Origin: Cylindrobasidium torrendii FP15055 ss-10
Lineage: Eukaryota > Basidiomycota > Agaricomycetes > Agaricales > Physalacriaceae
NCBI GenBank assembly: GCA_000934385.1
Contig: KN880514.1
Span: 1 to 64,000, forward strand
Length of the DNA: 64,000 nt
Reading direction: 5' to 3'
Part shown: positions 22,003 through 32,658 of the stretch, in pieces
Position numbering within the stretch: position 1 is the first letter of the stretch
How the letters are laid out: every line of letters begins with the position of its first letter
The notes under the pieces: model-generated
Database searches by the model: none
Seen by the model: only the letters and a program-made list of their open reading frames with translations
Told to the model about the DNA's origin: nothing
Made by a program: the position numbers and the translations under genes

Positions 22003-23148
22003 AGGATCAATATCCAATATCTGGTGGTATGTCAACGTCTCTTCCGTGCGCTGGGAGATGCGAATTGACGGTTTCGCAGCAGTCTTCCGATGCACATATC
22101 ACAATCTAGTTCTTGCATATTACCTTGAATAGCTACAACTGGATTCGGTAATACACGTTATTTCGACGATCTTCTGCCTTGGCGCTGTTATGTTTAAGTA
22201 AGGTCCTCTGTCGAGGTAAGAGTCTGCCTCACGTTCGCCGTCTCCAAGAGTCCCCCTACATGTTTCTGCGAGTACTCCGGCGTGGTCCTGCGAGCACAGT
22301 GGCTTCCTTCAATCATGATACGTGATGGACGCTGATGATGTCTTCCCGCCGTCGCAAATGCTATGCTGTGATGCTACTGTAGTCTGTTGAATCTACATAT
22401 CTTTCTACCCCCAAGTCCTCCCTTTACTGCACCGATGTCAAACACCAACACTGATTGAGAGAACTGCATGCATGGGAATCTATCAAGGATTCCGAATAAT
22501 ACTGTAGTACTTCACGCTCGAGGCCGGCAGAAGGATATGTACCAATACCTGACTTCGAAGACGGTGCATGAGATGGCACCCCTTATATCGATACTAGTCA
22601 CACCCAGTGCGCGATTCGGCATGGCAGGGCACATCATATCTGCGCGCGTAGTGTATGTACACCTGCACATCCACCTCGCAGCGCGCGAAATCCCATCTCC
22701 GATTCCAGTCACTTCGCTGCCCAATCGATTTATATTCGCTCGCGCCCACCTTCACCGTATCCACAGTTCAGCGCTCAGCGCTTGGCGGCAACAACCAAGG
22801 TCACGGCTTCAAGCGAACAGTCATCTCGACCCAAGTCAAGAGTAACTCGCATCAAGTCAAAAGCAGCCCACATCAAGTCAAAAGCAGCCCACATCAAGTC
22901 AAAAGCAGCCCACATCAAGTCAAAAGCAGCCTCACGCCAAAAAGAGTAGACAGATAAAAGAGAAAAATAGCTAACTATCGCGTCCGCATTGTCCCAGACA
23001 CATCAAAATATAAAAAGAAAGAATAAACACAAACAACAAATATAGGTATTTTTGTTACACCAGTGCGTCTATCATGGGTTTCGTCGTTCATTCATTCGTA
23101 AATCATAGCCGCTCGCCGCCGTGCATGCAGCAGCTCAGCTCGCGAAGC
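22003..23148. other. Intergenic region between convergent genes
   Basis: The 3' flanks of the secreted-protein gene (left) and the Mg2+ transporter gene (right) meet here. I see no coding exon. A 21-bp minisatellite at 22,850-22,932 is the only distinct feature. Confidence 0.6.
22850..22932. repeat. 21-bp minisatellite, four copies
   Basis: Four near-identical 21-bp units containing ATCAAGTCAAAAGCAGCC stand in a row. A 126-codon open frame runs through them in one phase, but it has no start context or homology that I recognise. Confidence 0.85.
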
Positions 23149-26100
23149 TCACAGCCTATCATCCCCTCCAGGCTTAACAAGCCTCACCCCTCTCCTCCTC
23201 TCTTCCTCACTCTCCCCTCCCTCCTCCGACGAGCCCTCTCCACTACTACTACTCCCCCCAGCCCTCCCACGCCACAAACTCACACTCTCATCACGATCAT
23301 CGTCCCCAGCGCCCTTCGGATACCTCTTCGCCTGTCTTCCCCTCCCTCCATGCTCCTCGCCTCTATGGCTTGTGGGAGTAATGGTAGACGAATTAGACCC
23401 AGGAACATCCGGAAACTCCGTCACACTCGGGAAACTCATCAAACTCTCCCCAGACGGCGTCTCCATCTCCATCTCCGGACTCGGCTGCATAAACACATCC
23501 CTCGAATCCACCCTCCCGACAACAGGCCGCGTCGTCCTCAACGGAGGCGCAGAATGCACCGTATGCTCCAGTTGGATCCCGCTCGGCACAGGCATCGTAA
23601 ACCGCCCATCCAGCGATCCCCTCGGCGGACTCGCATCAAGCCAGTTCGGCCTCGTAATCGTGCTTTCTCCAGACGAAGATGTCGTCCTCCCTCTCGGGAA
23701 CACCTCGCTGCTCACATCCGCCCTTGCAGTATTCGGCAGAGGCGGATACCCCTGGACAGGCCTCGCCTCATGCACAGCCTCCCTATCATCCCTCCCCCTC
23801 CCCGCCCCCGTCGGATGATACGAATGCACCAACTCCGTACTCCCAAACTTAATCGTCGGCTTCTTACTCGTCACACTACTCGCCATCGAAAGCGTCCTCC
23901 CGCCCGGTCCACTCTCCCGCTCCATGCCCACCGTCGCACCCGAATCCGATACCATGCTCCCCCGCCCTTCCCCACCCTCTCCCGCACTCAAGGCACCAAA
24001 GCTACCTGTAGACCCCCGAACAGGCGCATCATACAACTGATGCCTCTGCAACCCATCAAACGACGGGCGCCCCGCCTGATGCGCCGTCCCGCCGCCGCCA
24101 ACACCACTCAGCCAGCTATGCGTATTCGGATCATACGGCGGAGCAGCACCAGGCGGCCTCTCCCTTCCCCTAAACACACTCCCTCCTCCTCCTCCCGACA
24201 CACGACTCGACTGGCTCATCCTTCGACTCGCCGTCCTCGCCCGAATAATACTCCCCACAGCCCCAAAGCCTCCGCGGAGCGCATCCATCCCAGGATCTTC
24301 CATCGCCAGCATGCTCTTCTCCTCGTCGTCCCTGCCATCTGCTTCTAAAGGTTTGGGCTGGGATTGCGCGAGCATCAACGTCGAGCGTCTATCAAGCTGC
24401 TTAGGCAGGTCCTTCGGGTCGATCTTGGAAAGTTGCAGGATGGTGATGCCAACGCAAATAACAAGGAACCCCATCACAAGCGTGATGATCTCCGAAGGCT
24501 CCGCTTTGAGTCCTTGGAACAACACAATCGTCGTAAGCATCGAAAAGAACGTGACTACACACACAAAAAAAATCATCAGCGAAGCCACCCTACAGCAAAC
24601 CCATCTCACCCCGAAAGAAAGAAAGGACGACACTCACAAATCACATAATACGTCGGCGTCACCATCGCCGTATTAAACAACGCAAGCGCCTTATTCAAAT
24701 AAAACACCTCCGTCACCAACGTCACAATCACAAACCCAATCAAAAAATACATAAACCACTCCTTGAACTGGTTATCCCCCTTCGCCGTCGTGATAATCGC
24801 AGCTCCCAGCCCCGTCGTCACGCTCACCGAAATGCCTCCGATCATCGAACACACCATGATGTACCAGAGCATGCTCTTCGTCCCATATTTAGGCGCAAAG
24901 TAAAAGATGATGACCAGGGAGGCGACGATGAGGACAGAGATGTAGGTGAGGAAGCCAGGCGCGATGAACAGAGATCGGAATTCGTTGATCTTGCCTACGG
25001 TTTCTTCGGCGGGACCATTCAGCGCAATAATCACAGACCCAAGCTATCCAACAACGCATCAACACCCAAACACCCGCCCACACACAGAAGCAGAAACGCA
25101 CAATGCACAAAACACACCCAAGCCATCCAAACAGCGACAGCTTCTCCTTCAAGAATATAGACGACAGTATCGCAGAAATCACCACCGTCAGCGCTCCAAG
25201 CGGCGTCTAGAAAGAGGGGAGGGAGTCGATATTGATACTCGCACAACTAGTTAGGCGGCGGAAACGTACCACAACGATAGCCTCGGTAAACGCATACGCT
25301 GCAACCGAAATGAATAACTCTGCGCAAAAAGGGAAGGGGGTAGGGTTGGGTTGGGACGCTATGTGTACGTCCCCGGGTGGGCAAAGGCAGTGTGTGCAAC
25401 GGGTGTGGGATTCGTGCGATGCCTCAAGAACTCTGCGCGCAAGGTGGACTCGGTGCAAAAAGAAGGGGGGACGGGGAGATACCGGGGCGCGCAAGGAAAA
25501 ATCGGTGCAGAAAAAAGCGGGGCAGGGAAAGGCAAGAAAGAAAGGAAGGAAGGAAGGACGTACCAACAGCATTACACAGCTCGCCCAATATCATCACTGT
25601 CCACACACACCGCACATGAGCAAGTCAACCTCCTAAGGAAAACGGTGTAGCCACTGACTGATCATTCCGGTCCACCAGAGGAACTACAGGGTGCGGGAAA
25701 GGAGGTCAGTATAATGCGAAGGCAAAGGCATGGGATGGAGAGGTAGGTTTATGGATGAGGGACTGGTGTGGCGGAGATGTACTGTTTGTTACTGCTATGC
25801 AGCTCTGCTTCTGCTCTGCAAACTGCTCTGCGTACTGCTGCACTGCGTGGGGGACACGAACTCTATACTACGCCATACCGGACTCTGCGAACTGCTCTGC
25901 AGGGAGTGGAGGGGACTGCACTGTACTGGACTCGTTCTGGCATAGGAAAAGAAAAAACAACGCACCGACTTGAGATACGCCACGCCCTCCCCGGCCACGC
26001 CGCCCGCCTGCGAGCGCAGTAGCCCCTTCTTCTTGAACACGAAGCTGCAGCCGATCAAGACGCCGCTTGTTATGGCTAGGATGATGCCGACGATCTGTAG

Positions 26101-26595
26101 GTGACGCGCGTTAGCACAGGTAGGCAGGTAGCAGGTAGCGAAGGATAAGCAGGTAGCGAAGGATAAGGAGGGGTATGGGTGGGTATGCGGGGTGGGAAGG
26201 GAAAGGAGGGAGTGAAGGATGGGTGCTGAGCAAGTAGTGAAGAAGTATGTTGTATGTTGTATGCGGAGCACAGGATAAGCGTGTAGTAGTAGTAGGGAAG
26301 AAGTATGCAGCGGCAAATGAGAAAGTAGTCGGTATGCGGGTAGCTAAGGATTGTGCACAAAAAAAACGGCAAGTGGTGTGTGGTCCGAAATGGAAAATGG
26401 ATGGTGTAACGCAGCATTGAAGGGGTGGATGGTAGAAAAGATATGCATGCGCAAAGGATACCAAGCAGTAGCCACCACAAGTAGAAAAAAACGCACCTTC
26501 AAACTCCCATTACTCGATGTCCCCGCCGCCGCAGACGCTGAGGCCGATGCCGATAGTGAAGCGGACGCAGACGCCGTCGCTGAGGTAGACGACAT
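23149..26595 (-). CDS. NIPA-type (DUF803) magnesium transporter
   Basis: This multi-pass membrane protein is likely to carry Mg2+ across the plasma or an endosomal membrane. Eight exons close in phase: 26595-26497, 26094-25966, 25683-25659, 25596-25564, 25298-25270, 25206-25102, 25043-24638 and 24554-23149, giving 743 residues. Three exons are only 25-33 nt. The transmembrane core shows family segments such as GVLIGCSFVFKKKGL, FLWWTGM, ELCNAVAYAFTEAIVVTPLG, ILSSIFLKEKL, LGSVIIALNGP and YLNKALALFNTAMVTPTYY. The N-terminus is an Ala/Ser tract (about 25 residues). The C-terminal 420 residues are a Ser/Gly/Pro-rich cytosolic extension absent from animal NIPAs (about 330-400 residues). Introns 1 (400 nt) and 2 (282 nt) are long for this genome. 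Confidence 0.92.
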
Positions 26596-27543
26596 ATTCA
26601 GTCAATCGTCCTGGTCGTCCGGGTTCGTCAGGTCACGTTTAGTGGTTACCACCTAAGTCGAATCGTCGGTTCGTTTGCCAATCGTCCAAGGTGGGTTTAT
26701 GAGAGTTGTAATGGGCGTCAAGCAAATCGTCCCCGGCAATTGGTTTGTGGTAGTCGGAAGCCAAGGGTCGATCGTTCGTTACTGCGGACCGGCGGGAGCT
26801 CGCCTGTGATGGCGAGATTGAGATGACGAGTTGGGCTCGTCCCGAGGCGCCTTTACATACATATATAATAATCCCGACGGATTATTCGCTTTTGTGGGAG
26901 TTCAAAATTCGAATTTCAAAGGCCACAAAGAGAGTCCTAGCTGCAGGGCTTGGGTCTTGTGCATGACGACCGACCACTTTCTACCTGGACCAGTGACCAC
27001 TCTACTCTAGACTAGCACTGGTGCCTTTTGCCGGGTCTCACGCCACATTCGATGCAACCGCTTCGTAACGACAAACGAGTAAGTTCGAACGGAAACGGCT
27101 TCCGTGCATCCAGATTTCCAGTGCCAGGCGAGAGTATGTATTCAGAATCACTATACGCGAGTGTATCACGATAACCCGAGTTCGCTTGCCGCTGCAGGGT
27201 ACAGACAGACTGGCCTCAGCGTTTCGATAATGCTTCTGCCAGCTGCGACCAGTGCGCGATGAACTGGCAGGCTCCCAGTCAATCTCGGCTCCAAGCGACG
27301 CAGACCGCCTCACTGAAGCATGAAGCATGATGCATGATGAGAGTCCTCACGCTCAGCTCAAGTAAAGCAAGAACACACGTTAAATGATACAAGCCCGCCT
27401 CACGCGAGTCTATACTCTTGCTCTTATCGCTTGGTTCGGTCCAACATTCCATTCTACTGCATACATACATACATACATACATATTCCTTCCACATTCCTT
27501 AGTTCCAAAAGAACCACTACAGTATTTTGCCTTTTGCGATAGG
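26596..27543. other. Intergenic, no gene seen
   Basis: This holds the promoter side of the Mg2+ transporter gene and the 3' flank of the CoA-binding-fold gene. A (CATA)n microsatellite of about six units lies at 27,461-27,484. Confidence 0.6.
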
Positions 27544-28578
27544 CTACAGGGAGCTCCGTATCCCATCCCCCTCAACCAAAACACACGGCCCTCCCCACAC
27601 CACCTTATCTTCAAGACCATTCTCACGGATGTACGCAACGACGGCATCGTCCTCCGCACCGGGCTGCAGCCACAACGCCGGGATGCCGAGCTCTTTCGCG
27701 GACTGGAGGAGACCGAGGGTTATCTGGGTGGTGTGGAGGGGTTGGTTAGCGTATGTACACGAGCGGTCGAGGAGAGGAGGAGGAGAGAGGAGTGAACGGA
27801 ATGATGGAGCAGAATTTGGCATCGAGGTATAGATAGACACATCGAAGTATAGTCAGACACATCGAAGTATAGTCAGACACATCGAAGTATACATAAACAC
27901 ATCGAAGTACTCATAGTCCACAGCAAGAAAAAGAAGAAAAAAAGAATTCACGCACCTTCGCGTTCGTGATAACGCTCACAGACGTATGCTCCGGGTCCTT
28001 GAGGTCGCTGAGTTTCTGTACAGCAGGGATGCCCTCCAGTTCTGTTTCTTTCTGTTTTGAGGAACGTCAGCCCACAGCGTTCACCACGGCGTTTGTTTTC
28101 TATTCGCCACTAGCATCTGCTTTTCATTCTCTACACTTGCACGACGGCGTTATCTACAATCCCGTCGCAAGGAAATGCAGTGTCGTGAAGGGCAAGAGAA
28201 AGACGGAGCATAGGAAGAGGAAGACGGAGCACAGGAAGAGGAAGAGGAAGAGGAGGAGAGGAGAGGAACGTACAGGATGCACAGGCGTCACGTCCAGGTT
28301 CCGGGCTTGGTACCACTGTAGAACCTACAAACAACGCACAATCGTTAGCATAACTGTCACGTACATCCACACCGCAAAAGGAGGAGGAAAGAAATGGCAG
28401 TGATAGTGAAGCGAAAGAAAGGATGCTGGCAAGCGACTCCAATTCCCACGGCATCGGCGGGGCGCGAGAAGAAGAAAAAACAGCGCACCTTCGTCCCAAA
28501 CTTGGACTGATCCTTCGACGCGCCGACGACCGCATACTTCGGCGCGGACAAAAACAGCTTCTTCGTTTCCAGGGACAT
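27544..28578 (-). CDS. CoA-binding (YccU-like) Rossmann-fold protein
   Basis: The model has four exons, 28578-28489, 28324-28274, 28051-27956 and 27723-27544, which close in phase to 138 residues, the normal size for single-domain CoA_binding proteins. Seen in the sequence are a nucleotide-binding loop AVVGASKDQSKFGTK near residues 16-30, VTPVHP after the second strand, VSVITNAK at the next strand and the family hallmark LWLQPGAED, with a Cys in GGPCVLVEG near the end. Proteins of this family bind CoA or related nucleotides, and their cellular role in fungi is not settled. Introns are 164, 222 and 232 nt, unusually long here, and intron 3 contains a 20-bp minisatellite. Start chosen at the first ATG giving the conserved N-terminus. 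Confidence 0.9.
27821..27910. repeat. 20-bp minisatellite inside an intron
   Basis: Four and a half units of about ATCGAAGTATAGTCAGACAC lie inside intron 3 of the CoA-binding-fold gene and explain part of that intron's length. Confidence 0.85.
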
Positions 28579-29813
28579 GGCGCGGGCTTGTGGGGAGTAC
28601 GGCGATGGGCGAGGAATAAATTCAGGTATAGAAGACGGACGAGGTGTGGAGGGTATGGCGGAGGGAGACCGTAACGTCAAGACCGAAGAAAAGCAGCGGG
28701 GGCGGAACGAACGTGTGTTCGCAGATGATAGCACCGCGAGGCTCTTATACCCACCACACGCCAACATGATGATGAGAGGGGGGGGAGTACACTGTGGGTC
28801 AGAAGCACCAGGGACGCGGATGACTGAGCAATGAGAACAGAGAGGCGTGATAGGCAAGCGTGATTGGATTGCAATTTGCGAGGGCGTGATCTGATCACGA
28901 AATGCTGACGCGAGAGCCATGTAGCACGAGGGTATCACGGGTGGCGACTGCCAGCCTGATGAAAAACGGGTTGCAAGCAGGTGGGTCCGACGTCGTGCGA
29001 GCCTGCGAGGTGATGGTGAGGGGCATTGGGAACATCAACGCCCGATCACGGCCCCGTGATCCAGGTCGCGCTCGAATGGAAATCCTGCTTGGGGCGGTGC
29101 ATATGAAGTGTTGAGCACACATAAGCTACTACGTAGGACGACTGTTGTATATATGGGTCGGTAAGCACTGGCACTTGCCGGTAGCTTAGATGTTTCGTAC
29201 TAAACGGGAATGAATTCAAACAAGAGAACGTATGCGTTGCAAAGTGAATATCATGGCCGCGAAGGCCCTAACAGCAACGTAGTATGTGGCAGCTAAGTAG
29301 CAGCCCTCTACATAGCTTGTAAACCATGGTAACTCGCAAGACGCCTACCTAGCACCATGTAGGCCCAAAATTACTGCGCCTCGATATCTCGAAGCCGGAA
29401 TAGGCATTGATACTGTGCATGGGGAGACCAAGTTATCAATAAGTCTTACTAATCTTTACATCTGTCAGTTCGTAGTGCTTTATGTAGCCAGGGATTCGAT
29501 GGACGGAGGGTAAAGTTGAACTTGCGATCACACACCCGGGCCGGATCGCACGCTTTGGGAAAGACGCCCATCATCAAAATGGGCACACACACCAAGCACA
29601 CACTGTCACTGTGAACGCGATGTGATAGTGATACTTCGAACCCATACGCCGTGCGTATATCACATCAAGCACTCGACGCGAGTGGGTCTGACACGGATCA
29701 GCGCCGAGCTACCTGAGCGCTCAAGAGCTTGCCGAACGTTAGCGCTCAAGAACTTGCCGAGCGCTTAAGCAGGCGTGTGGGCTGTGCAGAAACTGTGTTA
29801 ACGCTGAACCAGC
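28579..29813. other. Intergenic, no gene seen
   Basis: This divergent intergenic space lies between the CoA-binding-fold gene and the F-box gene. A pair of 25-bp repeats with GCGCTCAAGA(G/A)CTTGCCGA lies at 29,716-29,768. No supported exon. Confidence 0.6.
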
Positions 29814-31871
29814 ATGTCTGAACGCACAGAGACGATAGAGGACGATGCGGCTTCTACGAGGACTGCTGTGGCATCTACACGAGATTCTATGGCATCTACG
29901 ACGACCGCTGTGGAATCGACGCTACACGCGAGGGCGTCTACACGAGACTCTATAGCATCTACACGATATTCTACTTCATCGACTGCCGTAGCATCGACGC
30001 TAGATGGCATGTCAACCACCACAACCATCGTACCATCCACTTTCCACTCTACCAAGCCCTCCCCCTCCCCCTCTTCCTCTATCTCTCTCAAAAGCATAGA
30101 CACAGCCACAGAGGACATCCACTCCGCCATCGCCCTCCTCGAAACACGGCTCACACCCCGGCTCCCCTCCGCCACCTCCCGCCTGCAAGACACGCTCTGC
30201 AACACGCTCCTCCCGCGCAAATGGGCTTTAGACCGGAAGGAGAAGTGGGTGAGGAAGCACGCGGAGGAAAACGAGAAGCTGTTCCGGCTGAAGGCGCGGG
30301 TGGCTGTGATCGGGAGATTGGGCGAGGGTGTGCTGGGTGAGATTTTCGGGTGGTGTGTGCGCTGTGCACGTGACGAGGAGTGGTCTACGGGGGAGTGGAC
30401 GGCGCTCCGGTCCGCGACGTTCAACACGCGCGCGGCGCCGTGGGTGCTGACGCACGTGTCCCGCTCCTGGCGCGCCCTCGCGTACCGCCTCCCGCACCTC
30501 TGGACTTTTCTCAGTTTTTCGAAGATGTGGATGGGAGAACGGTATAGGAGGATGCCGCCCGCGTCTTCGATGGTTCTCGTCCCGCTCATCGAAAGTTGGA
30601 TAAGCAGGAGTGCGGGGATGCCGCTGAACGTGCATCTCGAGGGCGGAGAAGGCGAAGGCACGCTTTTTACTGTGTTTGCTGCGGAGAGTACGGGGCGGTG
30701 GGCGAGGTTGAGTGTGGGTGCGGTGTATGGAAGTGTCAGGCATCTCATTTGCGATACACATTTCCCAGAGCTGAAAGCGCTGTCTGTGGATTATTCCTCC
30801 CCCAACGGCTCTTTTATTCTTTCGGACGTAGTGAAGGTGGACGCGCCAGAACTGACGACACTCCGCCTCACGGGCGTCGATGACCCGACGAGGCGTCTGG
30901 CGGTGCCGTGGGACCAAGTCCGGAGGGTAGAGCTATGCGATACGCCGTATAACGATGTGTTGGGAACCCTCCCGTGTGTGGAGGATATCACCATTTCCGA
31001 GTGTGCGAGGAGCAAGAGCGAAGGGATTATACCGTTCGAACGTGTGGTGGTGTCTTCGGCTAGGGCACTCTACCTCGAAGACTGGTTCGAGCGTCCGGAA
31101 GAACACGAGAGTGGGGGAGTAGCAGAGAACGTCCTCGCGCAATTCGAGTTCCCACAGCTCGAGGTTCTGAGTATCGGGGTTCTGGCTTCTCCCGCTTCCT
31201 CCCCCGCGACTACCACCAAAACCAAGACCAAGGTTAAGACAAAGACCAAGACCACCGGAACGACGACGACCACCAAGACCACCACCACCACCACCACCAC
31301 CACCACGTCAGTCGAAGAGGATTTAGCGCTGCAACTCCCCGCGGGCATCCCACCCTCCGTCACCACCCTCCTCACGCACTCCCTCGTCCGCACAGACGTC
31401 CGCCGGGGTTTACAGCGCCCCGTTACGCCTCCCGCGCAGAAGCCGAAGCAGGTGTTGTACTTGCGGATGCTGCAAGGCGTTGATCTGCGCATGCAGAACA
31501 AAGGCAATCTGCGCATGCAGGAAAAAGGCGATCTGCGTATGGACGAGGAAGGGTGTTTGTTCGTCGCTATCGAGTTCAGACCACCAGGCAAAGGGAAGAG
31601 GAATGCCGAGTCGCTCTTGAGGACGTTCCAGAGCAGACAGGGATTGCTCGAGCGTATTCGGGAGATTGTTTTTCATGATGATGCTGAAGTTCGGGATGAC
31701 GCTCAGGCTCGGTGGGACGAGGGGGAAGAGAAGGGTCAATGCCATGAAGATAATGCGAAGATCCAGAACGCCATCCAAGACGCCGTAGGAGCCCTGGCGC
31801 ACGTCGAGCGTGTCCGTATGCTTCCAGCGAGGAGTTGGGATGATTTGGTTGTGGGTGCGGGTTGTGGGTGA
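29814..31871 (+). CDS. F-box protein with low-complexity repeats
   Basis: This is a single exon of 685 residues. An F-box-like motif lies at about 166-232: LGEGVLGEIFGWC, then PWVLTHVSRSWRALAYRLPHLW, the form common in basidiomycete F-box proteins. Such proteins would link a target to an SCF ubiquitin ligase through Skp1. The region after it has weak leucine-rich-repeat character (LKALSVDYS, LTTLRLTG, VRRVELCD). The N-terminal 80 residues are built of Ala-Ser-Thr repeats (ASTRDSMAST, ASTRDSIAST). A Lys-Thr/poly-Thr tract lies near residues 470-500, and four 8-residue units each starting LRM lie near 550-580. The repeats may vary in length between strains. No paralogue relation to the other four F-box genes of the window is obvious. 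Confidence 0.8.
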   Translation: MSERTETIEDDAASTRTAVASTRDSMASTTTAVESTLHARASTRDSIASTRYSTSSTAVASTLDGMSTTTTIVPSTFHSTKPSPSPSSSISLKSIDTATEDIHSAIALLETRLTPRLPSATSRLQDTLCNTLLPRKWALDRKEKWVRKHAEENEKLFRLKARVAVIGRLGEGVLGEIFGWCVRCARDEEWSTGEWTALRSATFNTRAAPWVLTHVSRSWRALAYRLPHLWTFLSFSKMWMGERYRRMPPASSMVLVPLIESWISRSAGMPLNVHLEGGEGEGTLFTVFAAESTGRWARLSVGAVYGSVRHLICDTHFPELKALSVDYSSPNGSFILSDVVKVDAPELTTLRLTGVDDPTRRLAVPWDQVRRVELCDTPYNDVLGTLPCVEDITISECARSKSEGIIPFERVVVSSARALYLEDWFERPEEHESGGVAENVLAQFEFPQLEVLSIGVLASPASSPATTTKTKTKVKTKTKTTGTTTTTKTTTTTTTTTTSVEEDLALQLPAGIPPSVTTLLTHSLVRTDVRRGLQRPVTPPAQKPKQVLYLRMLQGVDLRMQNKGNLRMQEKGDLRMDEEGCLFVAIEFRPPGKGKRNAESLLRTFQSRQGLLERIREIVFHDDAEVRDDAQARWDEGEEKGQCHEDNAKIQNAIQDAVGALAHVERVRMLPARSWDDLVVGAGCG

Positions 31872-32118
31872 AGCTCTGGGACGTTTGGGTGAGGGTTGTG
31901 GGACGTGAGCTGTAGTACTATAGATGTATGCTTTCGAACGGAGGTTTGCAGTATGTACGTAGGACGTAGGATTCGATCGATACGGACGTTATGTATGTAG
32001 AGAGATGCTAAGTACATAGTATGTTGTTGTTAGGACACAATATCGGACTACTCGGGGTGGTTTACATATGATGAAGATGGAAGATGGTTTCTGATGAAGA
32101 TCCAAAGAGTGACTTGTT

Positions 32119-32262
32119 TACACAAGACTCAGCTTTATTTACATAAGACTTAGTTTTATCTACATAAGACTTAGCTTTATCTACATAAGACTTAGCTTTA
32201 TTTACATAAGACTCAGCTTTATTTACATAAGACTTAGCTTTATTTGCATAAGACTCAGGTTA
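32119..32262. repeat. 21-bp minisatellite, about seven copies
   Basis: Units of the form ACATAAGACTTAGCTTTAT plus two bases follow each other with only C/T and T/C changes between copies. It lies about 250 bp after the F-box gene stop. Spacers are absent, so it is not CRISPR-like. Confidence 0.9.
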
Positions 32263-32658
32263 GTTCTAAGTATGTATGGCATGTATGTGTACGAACTGCG
32301 TTCCGAGTTGTCCATGTCGCGGAGGAGAGCGTCCGAACTCGTATGTAGTGGCTTCTGTGGGTGATTCGGCAGACGCAGAGGTTATTCGAAACACTGTAGT
32401 CTGTGCAACCCCCCTCCCCGCGCCTGGGGAAGTGTGCAACAACACCGACTCCCAGAGATCCAATAACCTCTGTCTGACCTCTGTGCATGTTGACGCGATG
32501 GAAACAGGATAAGTTACGTAAACAGTAGAAAGTGCGTTTACGTCGTGCCGATGACCGGCATCTCTCGGTCCAAGCCGCCGAATCCCGATTAGGCGTTGAC
32601 CCGCGACCTTGCTCTTCTTCTACGTCGACCCCCGTCTCGCTAGTCGTCCACCAGGGCC

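Noticed and set aside
21374..22132. Long Ser/Pro-rich open frame resembling a mucin-like protein
   Set aside because: It is the wrong frame of the spliced secreted-protein gene; the CTC/GTC codons of the hydrophobic tail read as Ser/Ser in the shifted frame.
28357..28938. 193-residue frame covering the start of the CoA-binding-fold gene
   Set aside because: Only its inner ATG at 28578 leads to the conserved N-terminus; the upstream part has no likeness and the downstream part reads into an intron.
31070..31591. Val-rich antisense frame
   Set aside because: It is the reverse strand of the poly-Thr (ACC)n tract in the F-box gene.
32119..32262. CRISPR-like array
   Set aside because: The repeats follow each other without spacers, in a eukaryotic intergenic region; it is a minisatellite.
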